A DNA stretch of 64,000 nucleotides from Ancylobacter sp. Lp-2. Lineage in GTDB: Bacteria; Pseudomonadota; Alphaproteobacteria; Rhizobiales; Xanthobacteraceae. Numbering within the stretch: position 1 is the first letter of the stretch; every line of letters begins with the position of its first letter. Made by a program: the position numbers and the translations under genes. Shown here piece by piece: positions 31,133-40,179 of the stretch. The notes beneath the pieces are model-generated. The model had not been told where the DNA came from and searched no databases. It was given only the letters and a program-made list of their open reading frames with translations. Location of the stretch: the NCBI RefSeq assembly GCF_020523795.1, contig NZ_JAJALI010000007.1, forward strand, positions 290,363-354,362. The letters are read 5' to 3'.

Positions 31133-32464
31133 CTACGCCGGAAAGGTGCGGCGGATCAGCGCCGGCACGCGCCACGCCTGCAGCATGCCGCGTCCCGCCA
31201 TGAAGGCGAGATAGGCGCACCACAGGCCGGTATTGCCGAACGGGCGGCTGATCCACCAGGCGGCGAAGAACATCAATGCGGCGCCGAACATCAGGTTGCG
31301 CATGTCGCGCGACCAGGTGGAGCCGGCGTAGATGCCGTCATAGGCGAAGGCGGCGACACCCATGACCGGGGTGAGCGCCGCCAGCGGCAGATAGGCCCGC
31401 GCCGCCTCGCGCACTTCCGGGTTGCTGGTGAGCGCGTCGATCACCGCGCCGCCGCCCAGCAGCAAAGCGAGCGTCGCCGGTACCGCGAAGCCGAAGCCCC
31501 AGAACAGCACCATGCCGACCGAGCGGCGGAAGCCGGCGCGGTCGCGGGCGCCGACGCTCTGGCCGCAGATCTGCTCGGCGGCGGTGGAGAAGCCATCGAG
31601 GAAGAAGGCGGTGACCATCACCATGTTGTAGAGCACGGCATTGGCGGCCAGCGTGACGTCGTCGGCCCGCGCGCCCTGGGCGGTGAAGAACAGCAGCACC
31701 AGCATCAGGAGGCCGGTGCGGATCATGATGTCGCCATTGACGCCGATGGTCTCGACGAGCCGGGCGCGGTCGAACAGCGTAGCGAGCGGCAGCCGCCAGC
31801 CCGGCCCGATCAGCCGGCGGGCGGCGGCGAGCCCGGCGACCGTGCCGGCCACCTCGGCGGCGACATTGGCGAGCGCGGCGCCGGCGATGCCGTAATCCCA
31901 GTGCAGCACCAGCAGCAGGGTGAGCGCGGCGTTGATGCCGGCGATCAGCACCTGCAGGCCGAGGCCGATATCGGTGCGGGCGATGCCGACCAGCCAGCCG
32001 AGCAACACGAAATTGCCGATGGCGAACGGCGCCGAGAACACGCGGATGGAGAAATACACCGCGGCGGCGGTGGTGACCGCCTCGCTGGTGCCCATCAGCC
32101 GGAAGGCCAGCGCCCCGACCGGCACGTGGGCGAGGATGATGACGAGGCCGATGGTAGCGCACAGCACTAGCGCGCGGGCGAGGGTGGCACGCACCTCCAG
32201 CGCGTCGCCGCGCCCGAGCGCCTGCGCGGTCAGCCCGGCCGTGCCCATGCGCAGCGAGCCGAACACCCAGAACAGGAAATCGAACAGCAGCGCCCCGACC
32301 GCCACCGCGCCGAGCAGCACCGCATCGCCGAGCCGGCCCACCGCAGCCGTGGCGACGAGGCCGAGCAGCGGCGTCGTCATCTGCGCCAGCGTCGCCGGCA
32401 GGGCGATGGCGAGAAAGCGCCGGTGCGTGACCTCGATCCGGCCGGCGGCGGCGGTGAGGTTCAT
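31133..32464 (-). CDS. MATE-family efflux transporter (DinF-like)
   Basis: A 443-residue, about 12-helix transporter of the MATE family, DinF/NorM branch. The two halves begin with FLAIALPATLAQMTTPLLGL and, midway, VNGDIMIRTGLLMLVLLFF. GFSTAAEQICGQSVGARD is the typical second-half loop. It probably exports organic cations or bile-salt-like compounds using an ion gradient. The substrate cannot be read from sequence. It is close behind the small membrane protein gene (4 bases), suggesting co-transcription. Confidence 0.9.
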   Translation of the reverse strand: MNLTAAAGRIEVTHRRFLAIALPATLAQMTTPLLGLVATAAVGRLGDAVLLGAVAVGALLFDFLFWVFGSLRMGTAGLTAQALGRGDALEVRATLARALVLCATIGLVIILAHVPVGALAFRLMGTSEAVTTAAAVYFSIRVFSAPFAIGNFVLLGWLVGIARTDIGLGLQVLIAGINAALTLLLVLHWDYGIAGAALANVAAEVAGTVAGLAAARRLIGPGWRLPLATLFDRARLVETIGVNGDIMIRTGLLMLVLLFFTAQGARADDVTLAANAVLYNMVMVTAFFLDGFSTAAEQICGQSVGARDRAGFRRSVGMVLFWGFGFAVPATLALLLGGGAVIDALTSNPEVREAARAYLPLAALTPVMGVAAFAYDGIYAGSTWSRDMRNLMFGAALMFFAAWWISRPFGNTGLWCAYLAFMAGRGMLQAWRVPALIRRTFPA

Positions 32465-32468
32465 GGGC

Positions 32469-32738
32469 CTATTTGCCGCGCTGGGCGACGCGCATGATCA
32501 GCCACAGCGGCACCACCACCACCGCGCCGAGCAGGAAATAGCGCCAGAGCTTCTCGACCGCCTCGAAGCCGAATCCGAACAGGCCGTGGACGAGGCGTTG
32601 CAGGCTTTCGAGGATGTTCAGCGGATCGAGGCCGAGGGCGCTCATGATCACGCCGATGACCACGGACAGGATGACGAGGCGGACCAGCACCCAGAGCGGC
32701 GAGCCGCCCATCAGCCGCGAAATCTGGTTGTCGGACAT
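32469..32738 (-). CDS. Small integral membrane protein (DUF6460-like)
   Basis: An 89-residue protein from ATG 32738 (MSDNQISRLMGGSPLWVLVR). It has two hydrophobic helices (LVILSVVIGVIMSALGL and FLLGAVVVVPLWLIMRV). It resembles the DUF6460 family known from Hyphomicrobiales; the function is unknown. It sits between the ligase and MATE genes on the same strand. The longer start at 32777 would overlap the ligase stop. Confidence 0.65.
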   Translation of the reverse strand: MSDNQISRLMGGSPLWVLVRLVILSVVIGVIMSALGLDPLNILESLQRLVHGLFGFGFEAVEKLWRYFLLGAVVVVPLWLIMRVAQRGK

Positions 32739-32757
32739 GGAATCGGCACTCCCCGGT

Positions 32758-34704
32758 TCAGGACGCATCCCTATCACGCCGGGCGGCGCGGCGGGAGGCG
32801 GGCGGCGGCGCCTCGGCGGCGCCAGCGTCGGTGGTTTCGCTGGCGCTTTCTCCCTGCGTGCGCAGCAACGCCTCGAGCGTCGCGAGCTGGTCGGCCTCGC
32901 CCGGCGGCTTGTCCCAGCGCAGCCGGGCGATGCGGGGAAACCGCATGGCGACGCCGGAACGGTGGCGGGCGGAGCGGGCGAGGCCCTCGAACGCCACTTC
33001 CAGCACCAGCCCCTCGGTGGCGGTGTGCACGACTTCCCGCACCGGGCCGAAGCGGTTCACCGTGTTCCGACGCACGAAGCGGTCGATCTCGGCGAGCTCG
33101 GCGTCGGTGAAGCCGAAATAGGCCTTGCCGACCGGCACCAACTCGCCCTCGCCGGCGTTCTCGCCGGTCCAGACGCCGAAAGTGTAGTCGGAATAGAAGG
33201 AGGAGCGCTTGCCGTGGCCGCGCTGGGCATACATCAGCACCGCGTCGACGCTGTGCGGGTCGCGCTTCCACTTCCACCACGGCCCCTTCGGTCGGCCGGG
33301 CATATAGGGACTGTCGGCCCGCTTCAGCATCACGCCTTCCACCGCCCCGGCATCCGGCCCGGCACCATGGCTGGCCGGATCTGCGCGGGCGGCGGTCAGC
33401 TCCTCCCAGCTTGCGAAGGGTACGAGTGGCGAGAGATCCAGCCGGCCGTCGGTTGGATGAGCGGCGATCAGGGCCTCCAACCGGGCGCGGCGGGCGTCGA
33501 AGGGTTCTTCGCGCACATCCTCAGTGCCGTCGACCAGCAGGTCATAGGCGCGGATATGCGCCGGGAATTCGGCGATCAGCTTTACCGACACCACTTTGCG
33601 GTTCAGCCGCTGCTGCAACACGTTGAAGGACTGCACGCGGCCCTCGCGCAGGATCAGCAATTCGCCATCCACCGCGCCTTCGAAGGCGAGTGTGTCGGCG
33701 AGATCGGGGAAGGCGCCGGTGATGTCCTCGCCGGTGCGGCTGTAGAGTCGGGTGGCGGGATGGCCGTCCACTCTGTGCGCTCGCACCGCCTGGATGCGGA
33801 TACCGTCCCATTTCCACTCGGCGCGGAACTCCTGCGGCGCGAGGCTGTCCCGGTCCGCTTCCTCCAGCGGGTGGGCGAGCATCACCGGGCGGAACGGCGT
33901 CGGGTCGGAGGTCTCCGGCCGCTCGCCACGCCCCTCCGCCCAGGCGAACAACTCGGCATAGGGCGGCGACAGGCCGGGCCAGACCAGCTCGACGTCGTCC
34001 GGCGAGAGCGTGCCGAGCGCCGCCACCGCCGTCTTGGCGAGCCGGGCGGAGACGCCGATGCGCAGCGAGCCGGTGATCAGCTTCAGCAGCGCCCAGCGGC
34101 CGGTTTCGTCCAGACGGTCGAGCAGGCCGGCGAGCACCGTATGCATCTCGCTGCGGCCCATATGGGTGAGAGTGTCGATGACGGCGGCAAGAGATGGCGG
34201 GGGCGGGAGATGGCCTGGCCTCTCGTCGAGCCGTGCTTCCCCCTCACCCCACCCCTCTCCCCCACGGGGAGAGGGAGCAGGTTGTGCGGCCTCTGGGAGC
34301 GCCGTCTCGTCCGGGGGAAGAGGGTGCTGCGCTACCAAAGCCCTCTCCCCGTGGCGGAGAGGGCTGGGTGAGGGGGCTAGAGGGTCCGACGCTTTTTCCT
34401 CGTCCATGACGGAGGAGAGCTCAGGCCGTGCCGGCGCCGGCCACATCAGGGCGACCGTTTCGGAGAGGTCGCCGACATAATCGTAGGACAGCGCGAACAG
34501 CACGGGGTCGGTGCGCTCGGCGATGAACTGGCGGATCAGCCCCGGCTTGGCGTTGCGGAACGACAGCGCGCCGGTCAGCGCCGCCAGCGCGAAGCCGCGG
34601 TCCGGGTCCGGCACATGGCGGAAATAGTCGGCGATCAGCCGGATCTTGCCGTTGCGGCGCGGCTCATAGGCGAGGCGGTCGATGAGGGCGGCGAAGCGGT
34701 TCAC
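32758..34704 (-). CDS. ATP-dependent DNA ligase of the ligase-associated repair cluster
   Basis: About 648 residues from GTG 34704, whose start overlaps the exonuclease stop (GTGA). An N-terminal DNA-binding region (RLAYEPRRNGKIRLIADYF) precedes the adenylation domain, with the nucleotidyl lysine in EWKWDGIRIQ (KxDG) and further motifs ATRLYSRTGEDIT, FEGAVDGELL and GVMLKRADSPY. The OB domain follows (KPPGEADQL near the end). Family members are ATP-dependent ligases tied to cisplatin or double-strand-break repair. Residues about 95-165 are a Pro/Gly-rich insert encoded by an in-frame palindromic repeat (see findings). Confidence 0.9.
   Translation of the reverse strand: MNRFAALIDRLAYEPRRNGKIRLIADYFRHVPDPDRGFALAALTGALSFRNAKPGLIRQFIAERTDPVLFALSYDYVGDLSETVALMWPAPARPELSSVMDEEKASDPLAPSPSPLRHGERALVAQHPLPPDETALPEAAQPAPSPRGGEGWGEGEARLDERPGHLPPPPSLAAVIDTLTHMGRSEMHTVLAGLLDRLDETGRWALLKLITGSLRIGVSARLAKTAVAALGTLSPDDVELVWPGLSPPYAELFAWAEGRGERPETSDPTPFRPVMLAHPLEEADRDSLAPQEFRAEWKWDGIRIQAVRAHRVDGHPATRLYSRTGEDITGAFPDLADTLAFEGAVDGELLILREGRVQSFNVLQQRLNRKVVSVKLIAEFPAHIRAYDLLVDGTEDVREEPFDARRARLEALIAAHPTDGRLDLSPLVPFASWEELTAARADPASHGAGPDAGAVEGVMLKRADSPYMPGRPKGPWWKWKRDPHSVDAVLMYAQRGHGKRSSFYSDYTFGVWTGENAGEGELVPVGKAYFGFTDAELAEIDRFVRRNTVNRFGPVREVVHTATEGLVLEVAFEGLARSARHRSGVAMRFPRIARLRWDKPPGEADQLATLEALLRTQGESASETTDAGAAEAPPPASRRAARRDRDAS
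34220..34390. repeat. Composite palindromic repeat inserted in frame in the DNA ligase gene
   Basis: CCCCTCACCCCACCC, CTCTCCCCCACGGGGAGAGG, then CCTCTCCCCGTGGCGGAGAGG and GGGTGAGGGGGC form two facing units of the same family as at 620-1475. It lies within the ligase coding sequence and is read through as a low-complexity segment (SPRGGEGWGEGEARLDE among others) without a stop or frameshift. Confidence 0.8.
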
Positions 34705-35816
34705 GATGCACTTCCCTCGGCGCTTTCCCCGGCACCGTCTTCCGCCGCCGGCGCGCGCGCGGGGGCGTCGCCGCTCTCCGCCTCCTCCTCGCCATAGCCG
34801 ACGAGGTGCAGCGGGCGCGCCGCCAGCCCGGCCTGGCTGGCCCAATGGACGAGGGCGTCTTCCTGGCCGTGCGTCACCCAGAGTTCCGCGCAGCCGGTGG
34901 CGAGGATGGCGTGTTGCAGGTCGTCCCAGTCGGCATGGTCGGAGACGACCAGCGGCAGCTCGACGCCGTGCTGGCGGGCGCGGGCGCGGATGCGCATCCA
35001 GCCCGAGGCGAAGGCGGTGACCGGATCGGCGAAGCGCCGCGACCAGACTTCCGCCAGCGAGCCGGGCGGCGCGATCACCACCGCGCCGGGCAGCTCCTCC
35101 GGGCCGGTGTCGCGGGCGGGCTTCACCGGGCCGAGGGCGATGCCCTGGCTCTCATAATAGGCGGTGAGCCGCTCCATGGCGCCGTGCAGCAGGATCGGCC
35201 GGTCGTGCCCGGCAGCGCGCAGCAGCGCGATCACCCGCTGCGCCTTGCCGAGCGCATAGGCGCCGACGATGTGGGTGCGCTCGGGGAACAGCGCCAGCGA
35301 TCGGGTGAGCTTGCTGATCTCCGCCATCGGGTCGGGATGGCGGAACACCGGCAGGCCGAAGGTCGCCTCCGAGATGAACACGTCGCAGGCGACCGGCTCG
35401 AAGGGCGTGCAGGTGGGATCGCGGCCGGGCTTGTAGTCGCCGGAGGCGACGATGCGGCAACCGTCCTTCTCCACCCGGATCTGCGCCGAGCCGAGGATAT
35501 GGCCGGCCGGGAAGAACGTGACCTTGACGCCGGAGACCTCGACCGTCTCGCCATAGGAAATCGCCTGCGTCTGGCCGGCGAAATCCTCGCCGTAGCGGAT
35601 CGCCATGATGTCGAGCGTCTGGCGCGTGGCCAGCACCGCGCCATGGCCGGCGCGGGCGTGGTCGGAATGGCCGTGGGTGACGAGCGCGCGCGGCACCGGC
35701 CGGGTCGGATCGATGAAGAAATCGCCGGCAGGTGAATAGAGCCCGCGCGGCGTTGGGCGCAGCAGGTCTTCCGGGCGCAGGGGGGAAGGCGCGGTAGAAC
35801 GCTCCGTCGAATTCAT
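34701..35816 (-). CDS. Ligase-associated MBL-fold DNA exonuclease
   Basis: A 371-residue metallo-beta-lactamase-fold nuclease of the SNM1/CPSF type. The metal motif HGHSDHARAGH (HxHxDH) is at about 48, followed by GHILGSAQI and SGDYKPGRDPTC; the beta-CASP segment carries TFGLPVFRHPD, and SDHADWDDL and WVTHGQEDALV are later metal or phosphate blocks. It is known as the exonuclease of a four-gene repair set with ligase, Lhr-type helicase and PdeM. It overlaps the ligase GTG by four bases. The C terminus is a Gly/Glu/Ala-rich tail. Confidence 0.9.
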   Translation of the reverse strand: MNSTERSTAPSPLRPEDLLRPTPRGLYSPAGDFFIDPTRPVPRALVTHGHSDHARAGHGAVLATRQTLDIMAIRYGEDFAGQTQAISYGETVEVSGVKVTFFPAGHILGSAQIRVEKDGCRIVASGDYKPGRDPTCTPFEPVACDVFISEATFGLPVFRHPDPMAEISKLTRSLALFPERTHIVGAYALGKAQRVIALLRAAGHDRPILLHGAMERLTAYYESQGIALGPVKPARDTGPEELPGAVVIAPPGSLAEVWSRRFADPVTAFASGWMRIRARARQHGVELPLVVSDHADWDDLQHAILATGCAELWVTHGQEDALVHWASQAGLAARPLHLVGYGEEEAESGDAPARAPAAEDGAGESAEGSAS

Positions 35817-35908
35817 GGGCCTTGCGAAACTCTCTTACCAAGCGGCGTCGGGAAGGATATAGGGCGTCGCCCCGCGTTTTGCCGATCCCTCGGCTACAGA
35901 GACCTCCC

Positions 35909-36838
35909 ATGGCTGGCGCTCCGCTCTTCCTGTCGTCCGGCGATCCCACCCTCGATCGCCGCATCGACTGGGCGCGCGCGCTGATGGCCGAGGGCAATGC
36001 CGCCGATGCGGTGGCGCTGCTCGACGAGGTGGCGGGGCGGGCGCCGGACTTCCTGCCCGGCTGGTTCCTGCTCGGCGAGGCGCGCGAGGCGCTGGGCGAC
36101 ACGGCCGGCGCCGGCGACGCCTATGCCCGTGCCCGTGCGCTCGATCCCGATGATCGGCTCGGTGCGGCGCTGCGGCTCGCCCGGCTGGGGCGCGACGATG
36201 TGCCGGAGATGAGCGCCGCCTATGTGCGCACCCTGTTCGACCAATATGCCGAGCGTTTCGACAAGGCTCTGGAGCGGCTCGACTATCGTGGGCCGGAACT
36301 GATCCATGGCGCGCTTGCGGCGGCCTGCGACGGGCTGGGCCGGCCGTTCGCCTTCGCCCGCGCCCATGATCTCGGCTGCGGCACCGGCCTTGTCGGGGTG
36401 CGGCTGGCCGACCAGGTCGGCGAGATCGACGGGGTCGACCTCTCGCCCAACATGATCGCGCTCGCCCGCGCCCGCGGCGTCTATGCGCGGCTGGTGGCCG
36501 GCGACATGGTGGACTATCTGCGCGAGGTGCCGGCGCGCGAGGCCGATCTGGTCTTCGCCGGCGACGCCTTCTGCTATCTCGGCGATCTCGTGCCGGTGCT
36601 CGCCGAAAGCCGGCGGGTGCTGGAGGAGGGCGGGCTGCTCGCCTTCACCGTCGAGACCCATGCGGGCGAGGGCATCCTGCTGCGCGACACGCTGCGCTAT
36701 GCGCATGGGGAGGCTTATGTCCGCGCGGCACTGGCGACGGCGGGGCTCGCGCTGCTCTCCTGTGAGGCGGCTTCCACCCGCACCGAGAAGGGCGAGCCGG
36801 TGCCGGGTCTCGTCATCGCGGCGATCCGGGCGGCGTAG
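35909..36838 (+). CDS. TPR-containing class I SAM methyltransferase
   Basis: About 309 residues from ATG 35909. An N-terminal tetratricopeptide-like region (ARALMAEGNAADAVALLDEV, DFLPGWFLLGEAREALGD, AYARARALDPDD) precedes a SAM-binding domain with AHDLGCGTGLVGVRLAD and VDLSPNMIALAR. The target is unknown. It lies between the exonuclease gene (divergent) and the helicase gene (64 bases downstream), thus inside the repair cluster, with no other obvious partner. Whether it modifies repair proteins or DNA is speculation. Confidence 0.85.
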   Translation: MAGAPLFLSSGDPTLDRRIDWARALMAEGNAADAVALLDEVAGRAPDFLPGWFLLGEAREALGDTAGAGDAYARARALDPDDRLGAALRLARLGRDDVPEMSAAYVRTLFDQYAERFDKALERLDYRGPELIHGALAAACDGLGRPFAFARAHDLGCGTGLVGVRLADQVGEIDGVDLSPNMIALARARGVYARLVAGDMVDYLREVPAREADLVFAGDAFCYLGDLVPVLAESRRVLEEGGLLAFTVETHAGEGILLRDTLRYAHGEAYVRAALATAGLALLSCEAASTRTEKGEPVPGLVIAAIRAA

Positions 36839-36902
36839 TCTTTTCGACCGATGTTCCCGTTTTGCCCTCGCTTTTCCGCCGGAACGCGCTAGCCTCGCGC
36901 CT

Positions 36903-39416
36903 GTGACCGTCCTTGACCGCCAGAGCGCCATTGACCTGCCCGAGCCGTTCCACAGCTGGTTCGCCGGCCGCGGCTGGGCGCCGCGCGCGCATCAGTTCGC
37001 CTTGCTGGAGCGGGCGCGGCAGGGGCGCTCGACGCTGCTGATCGCCCCCACCGGCGCCGGCAAGACGCTGGCCGGCTTCCTGCCGACGCTGGTCGAGCTC
37101 GCCGAACGGCCGCGCAACCGCAACAATCCGCGCCCACCGGGGCTGCACACGCTCTACATCTCGCCGCTGAAGGCGCTGGCGGTCGACGTCGCCCGCAATC
37201 TGGAGCGGCCGGCGGAAGAGATGGCGCTCCCCATCCGCATCGAGACCCGCACCGGCGACACGCCGGCCTCGCGGCGCCAGCGCCAGCGCCGCGACCCGCC
37301 GGACATCTTGCTCACCACGCCCGAGCAGATCGCGTTGCTGCTGGCCTCCGCCGACGCGCCGCATCTGTTCGGCGACCTCCGGCGGATCGTCCTCGACGAG
37401 CTGCACGCGCTGGCCGGCTCGAAGCGCGGCGACCTTCTGAGCCTTGGCCTTGCGCGCATCCGCGCGCTGGCGCCGGAGGCGCAGACGGTCGGGCTGTCGG
37501 CGACGGTGGCCGATCCCGACACGCTGCGCCGCTGGCTGGTGCCGCAGCGGGGGACAAGCGAGATGGGCGATCTCGTCATCGCCGAGGCGGGGGCGGCGCC
37601 GGAATTGTCCATGCTCGACAGCGTCGCCCACGTGCCCTGGGCCGGGCACACGGCGAAGCATTCCCTGGGCGAAATCTACGCGCTGATAACGGCCAACACC
37701 ACGACGCTGGTGTTCGTGAACACCCGCATGCAGGCGGAGCTGCTGTTCCAGGAACTATGGCATATCAACGAGTTGAACCTACCCATCGCCCTGCATCACG
37801 GTTCGTTGGACGTCTCGCAGCGCCGCCGCGTCGAGGCGGCGATGGGCGAGGGACGGCTCAAGGCGGTGGTGTGCACCTCCTCGCTCGACCTCGGCATCGA
37901 CTGGGGCGCGGTGGACCTCGTCATCAATGTCGGGGCGCCGAAGGGGTCCTCGCGCCTCATGCAGCGGATCGGTCGCGCCAATCACCGGCTCGACGAGCCC
38001 TCGCGCGCCGTGCTGGTGCCAGCCAACCGCTTCGAGGTGCTGGAATGCCGCGCGGCGATGGAGGCGGTGCGGGCCGGGGCGCAGGACGGCGCGGTGGAGC
38101 GCTCCGGCGCGCTCGACGTGCTCGCCCAGCATGTGCTCGGCATGGCCTGCGCCGGGCCGTTCGACGCCGACGCGCTCTATGAGGAGATCCGCTCGGCCGA
38201 CCCCTATTCCGCCTTGCCGCGCAAGGACTTCGACGACGTATTGGCCTTCGACGCGACGGGGGGCTACGCGCTGCGCGCCTATGAGCGCTTCGCCCGCATC
38301 CGCCAGATGAAGGACGGCCGCTGGCGGGTGGCCAACCCGATGGTGGCGCAGCAATACCGGCTCAATGTCGGCACCATCGTCGAGGCGACCATGCTGAAGG
38401 TGCGCCTGGTCGGCGGAAAGGCCCGTTACGGGGGACGCGTGCTCGGCGAGGTGGAGGAGTATTTCGTCGAGACGATGAGCCCCGGCGATACCTTTGTTTT
38501 CGCGGGAGAAATCCTCGAGTACCGCACCATCGTCGAGGACACCGTGCTGGTGGTGCGCTCGCACGCCAAGGAACCCAAGGTGCCGTCCTATGAGGGCGGC
38601 AAGTTCCCGCTCTCCACCTTCCTCGCCGCCGGGGTGCGGGCGATGCTGGCCGACCCGGCGCGCTGGAAGAGCCTGCCGACCCAGGTGCGCGAATGGCTGG
38701 AGATCCAGCGCCGGCGCTCGCGGCTGCCGGGGCGCGAGGACCTGCTGGTCGAGACCTTTCCGCGCGGCGGGCGGCATTATCTCGTCGCCTATCCCTTTGA
38801 GGGGCGGCTCGCCCACCAGACGCTCGGCATGCTGCTGACGCGGCGGCTGGAACGGGCGCGGCTCAAGCCGCTCGGCTTCGTCGCCAACGACTATGCGCTT
38901 GCGATCTATGGCATTTCCGATCTCTCGCTGGCGATCCGGCAGGGCCGGCTCGACCTTGGCGAACTGTTCGACGCCGACATGCTGGGCGACGATCTGGAGG
39001 CGTGGCTGGCGGAGGCGGCGCTGATGAAGCGCACCTTCCGCCAATGCGCCATCATCGCCGGGCTGATCGAGCGGCGCTTCCCCGGCAAGGAGAAGAATTC
39101 CCGGCAGGTCACCATGTCGACCGACCTCGTTTACGACGTATTGCGCGCGCATGAGCCCGACCATGTGCTGCTGCGCGCCGCCCGGCAGGACGCCGCCACC
39201 GGGCTGATGGACCTCAAGCGGCTTTCCGGCATGCTGATGCGCATCCGCGGGCGAATCGATCATGTCGAACTCGACCGGGTGTCGCCGCTGGCGGTGCCGG
39301 TGATGCTGGAGATCGGCCGCGAAATGGTCGGCGGCGAGGCGGCGGACGCGCTGCTGGCGGAGGCCGAGGACGAACTGGTCGAGGAGGCGATGCGTGGCGA
39401 TTACCGCGTGCAGTGA
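36903..39416 (+). CDS. Lhr-Core type DEXH-box DNA helicase of the ligase-associated cluster
   Basis: An 837-residue SF2 helicase from GTG 36903. Walker A APTGAGKT (48-55), motif II VLDELHAL (DExH), SATVADPDTL (motif III), then the second RecA domain with TLVFVNTRMQAE, CTSSLDLGIDWGAVD and RIGRANHR (motif VI). The winged-helix and Lhr-specific C-terminal domains follow (RAYERFARIRQMKDGRW to the acidic end). Lhr-Core enzymes are ATP-driven 3'-5' translocases on single-stranded DNA. Its stop is preceded by the PdeM GTG start, a 23-base overlap, so the two are co-translated. Confidence 0.92.
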   Translation: MTVLDRQSAIDLPEPFHSWFAGRGWAPRAHQFALLERARQGRSTLLIAPTGAGKTLAGFLPTLVELAERPRNRNNPRPPGLHTLYISPLKALAVDVARNLERPAEEMALPIRIETRTGDTPASRRQRQRRDPPDILLTTPEQIALLLASADAPHLFGDLRRIVLDELHALAGSKRGDLLSLGLARIRALAPEAQTVGLSATVADPDTLRRWLVPQRGTSEMGDLVIAEAGAAPELSMLDSVAHVPWAGHTAKHSLGEIYALITANTTTLVFVNTRMQAELLFQELWHINELNLPIALHHGSLDVSQRRRVEAAMGEGRLKAVVCTSSLDLGIDWGAVDLVINVGAPKGSSRLMQRIGRANHRLDEPSRAVLVPANRFEVLECRAAMEAVRAGAQDGAVERSGALDVLAQHVLGMACAGPFDADALYEEIRSADPYSALPRKDFDDVLAFDATGGYALRAYERFARIRQMKDGRWRVANPMVAQQYRLNVGTIVEATMLKVRLVGGKARYGGRVLGEVEEYFVETMSPGDTFVFAGEILEYRTIVEDTVLVVRSHAKEPKVPSYEGGKFPLSTFLAAGVRAMLADPARWKSLPTQVREWLEIQRRRSRLPGREDLLVETFPRGGRHYLVAYPFEGRLAHQTLGMLLTRRLERARLKPLGFVANDYALAIYGISDLSLAIRQGRLDLGELFDADMLGDDLEAWLAEAALMKRTFRQCAIIAGLIERRFPGKEKNSRQVTMSTDLVYDVLRAHEPDHVLLRAARQDAATGLMDLKRLSGMLMRIRGRIDHVELDRVSPLAVPVMLEIGREMVGGEAADALLAEAEDELVEEAMRGDYRVQ

Positions 39417-40122
39417 GGTGGACGATGCGGCCGATCCGTCCGATGCGGCCGGCGTGATCGCGCTCGCCGGGGCCGAATTGCGCCTCGACCCGGCCGGCGG
39501 GCTGTTCTGGCCGGCCGAGCAAATGCTGATCGTCGCCGATCTGCACCTGGAGAAGGGCTCCTCCTTCGCCGCGCGCGGCATCGCCCTGCCGCCCTATGAC
39601 AGCCGTGCCACGCTGATGCTGCTCGCCGGAATGGTGGAGCGCTGGCGGCCGCGCGCGGTGGTGTCGCTGGGCGACACGCTGCACGACCGCCGCGCCGGCA
39701 GCCGGCTCGGCCCGGCGGAACGCGACCTGCTGGCGGGGATCGGCCATGGCCGGGAGATGTTGTGGATCGCCGGCAACCACGACCCCGATGTGGTGCCGGA
39801 GCTCGGCGGCGTGCATCTGCCGGAGCTGGCGGTCGGCGGCCTCGTGCTGCGGCACGAGCCGCGCGCGGGGGCGGTGCGCGAAATCGCCGGGCATCTGCAT
39901 CCGGTGGCGCGGGTGGTGCGGCGCGGACGCGCGGTGCGCCGGCGCTGCTTCGCCACCGACGGGCGGCGCCTCGTCATGCCGGCGCTCGGTGCCTATGCGG
40001 GGGGCCTGAATGTACGCGACCGGGCGCTGGCCGGGCTGTTCGCGCCCTCGTTCGAGGCACATCTGATCGGCGGGGCGCGGACCTACCGCCTCGCCCACCA
40101 TGTCTGCGCGCCGGATCGCTGA
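39394..40122 (+). CDS. pdeM: Ligase-associated PdeM-type metallophosphoesterase
   Basis: A 242-residue calcineurin-like metallophosphoesterase. Metal motifs are LIVADLHLEKG (DxH), VSLGDTLHD (GDxxH), WIAGNHDPDV (GNHD) and IAGHLHPV (GHxH). In the described repair set this protein acts as a Mn-dependent DNA endonuclease or end-processing phosphoesterase. It starts at GTG 39394 within the helicase gene. It is the last gene of the plus-strand half of the cluster. Confidence 0.9.
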   Translation: MAITACSEVDDAADPSDAAGVIALAGAELRLDPAGGLFWPAEQMLIVADLHLEKGSSFAARGIALPPYDSRATLMLLAGMVERWRPRAVVSLGDTLHDRRAGSRLGPAERDLLAGIGHGREMLWIAGNHDPDVVPELGGVHLPELAVGGLVLRHEPRAGAVREIAGHLHPVARVVRRGRAVRRRCFATDGRRLVMPALGAYAGGLNVRDRALAGLFAPSFEAHLIGGARTYRLAHHVCAPDR

Positions 40123-40179
40123 GCGACGACGCGCGGGGGCTCGCTCCGCGAGGCGGGTTTCAGTTGCGCGAGGCGGCGG

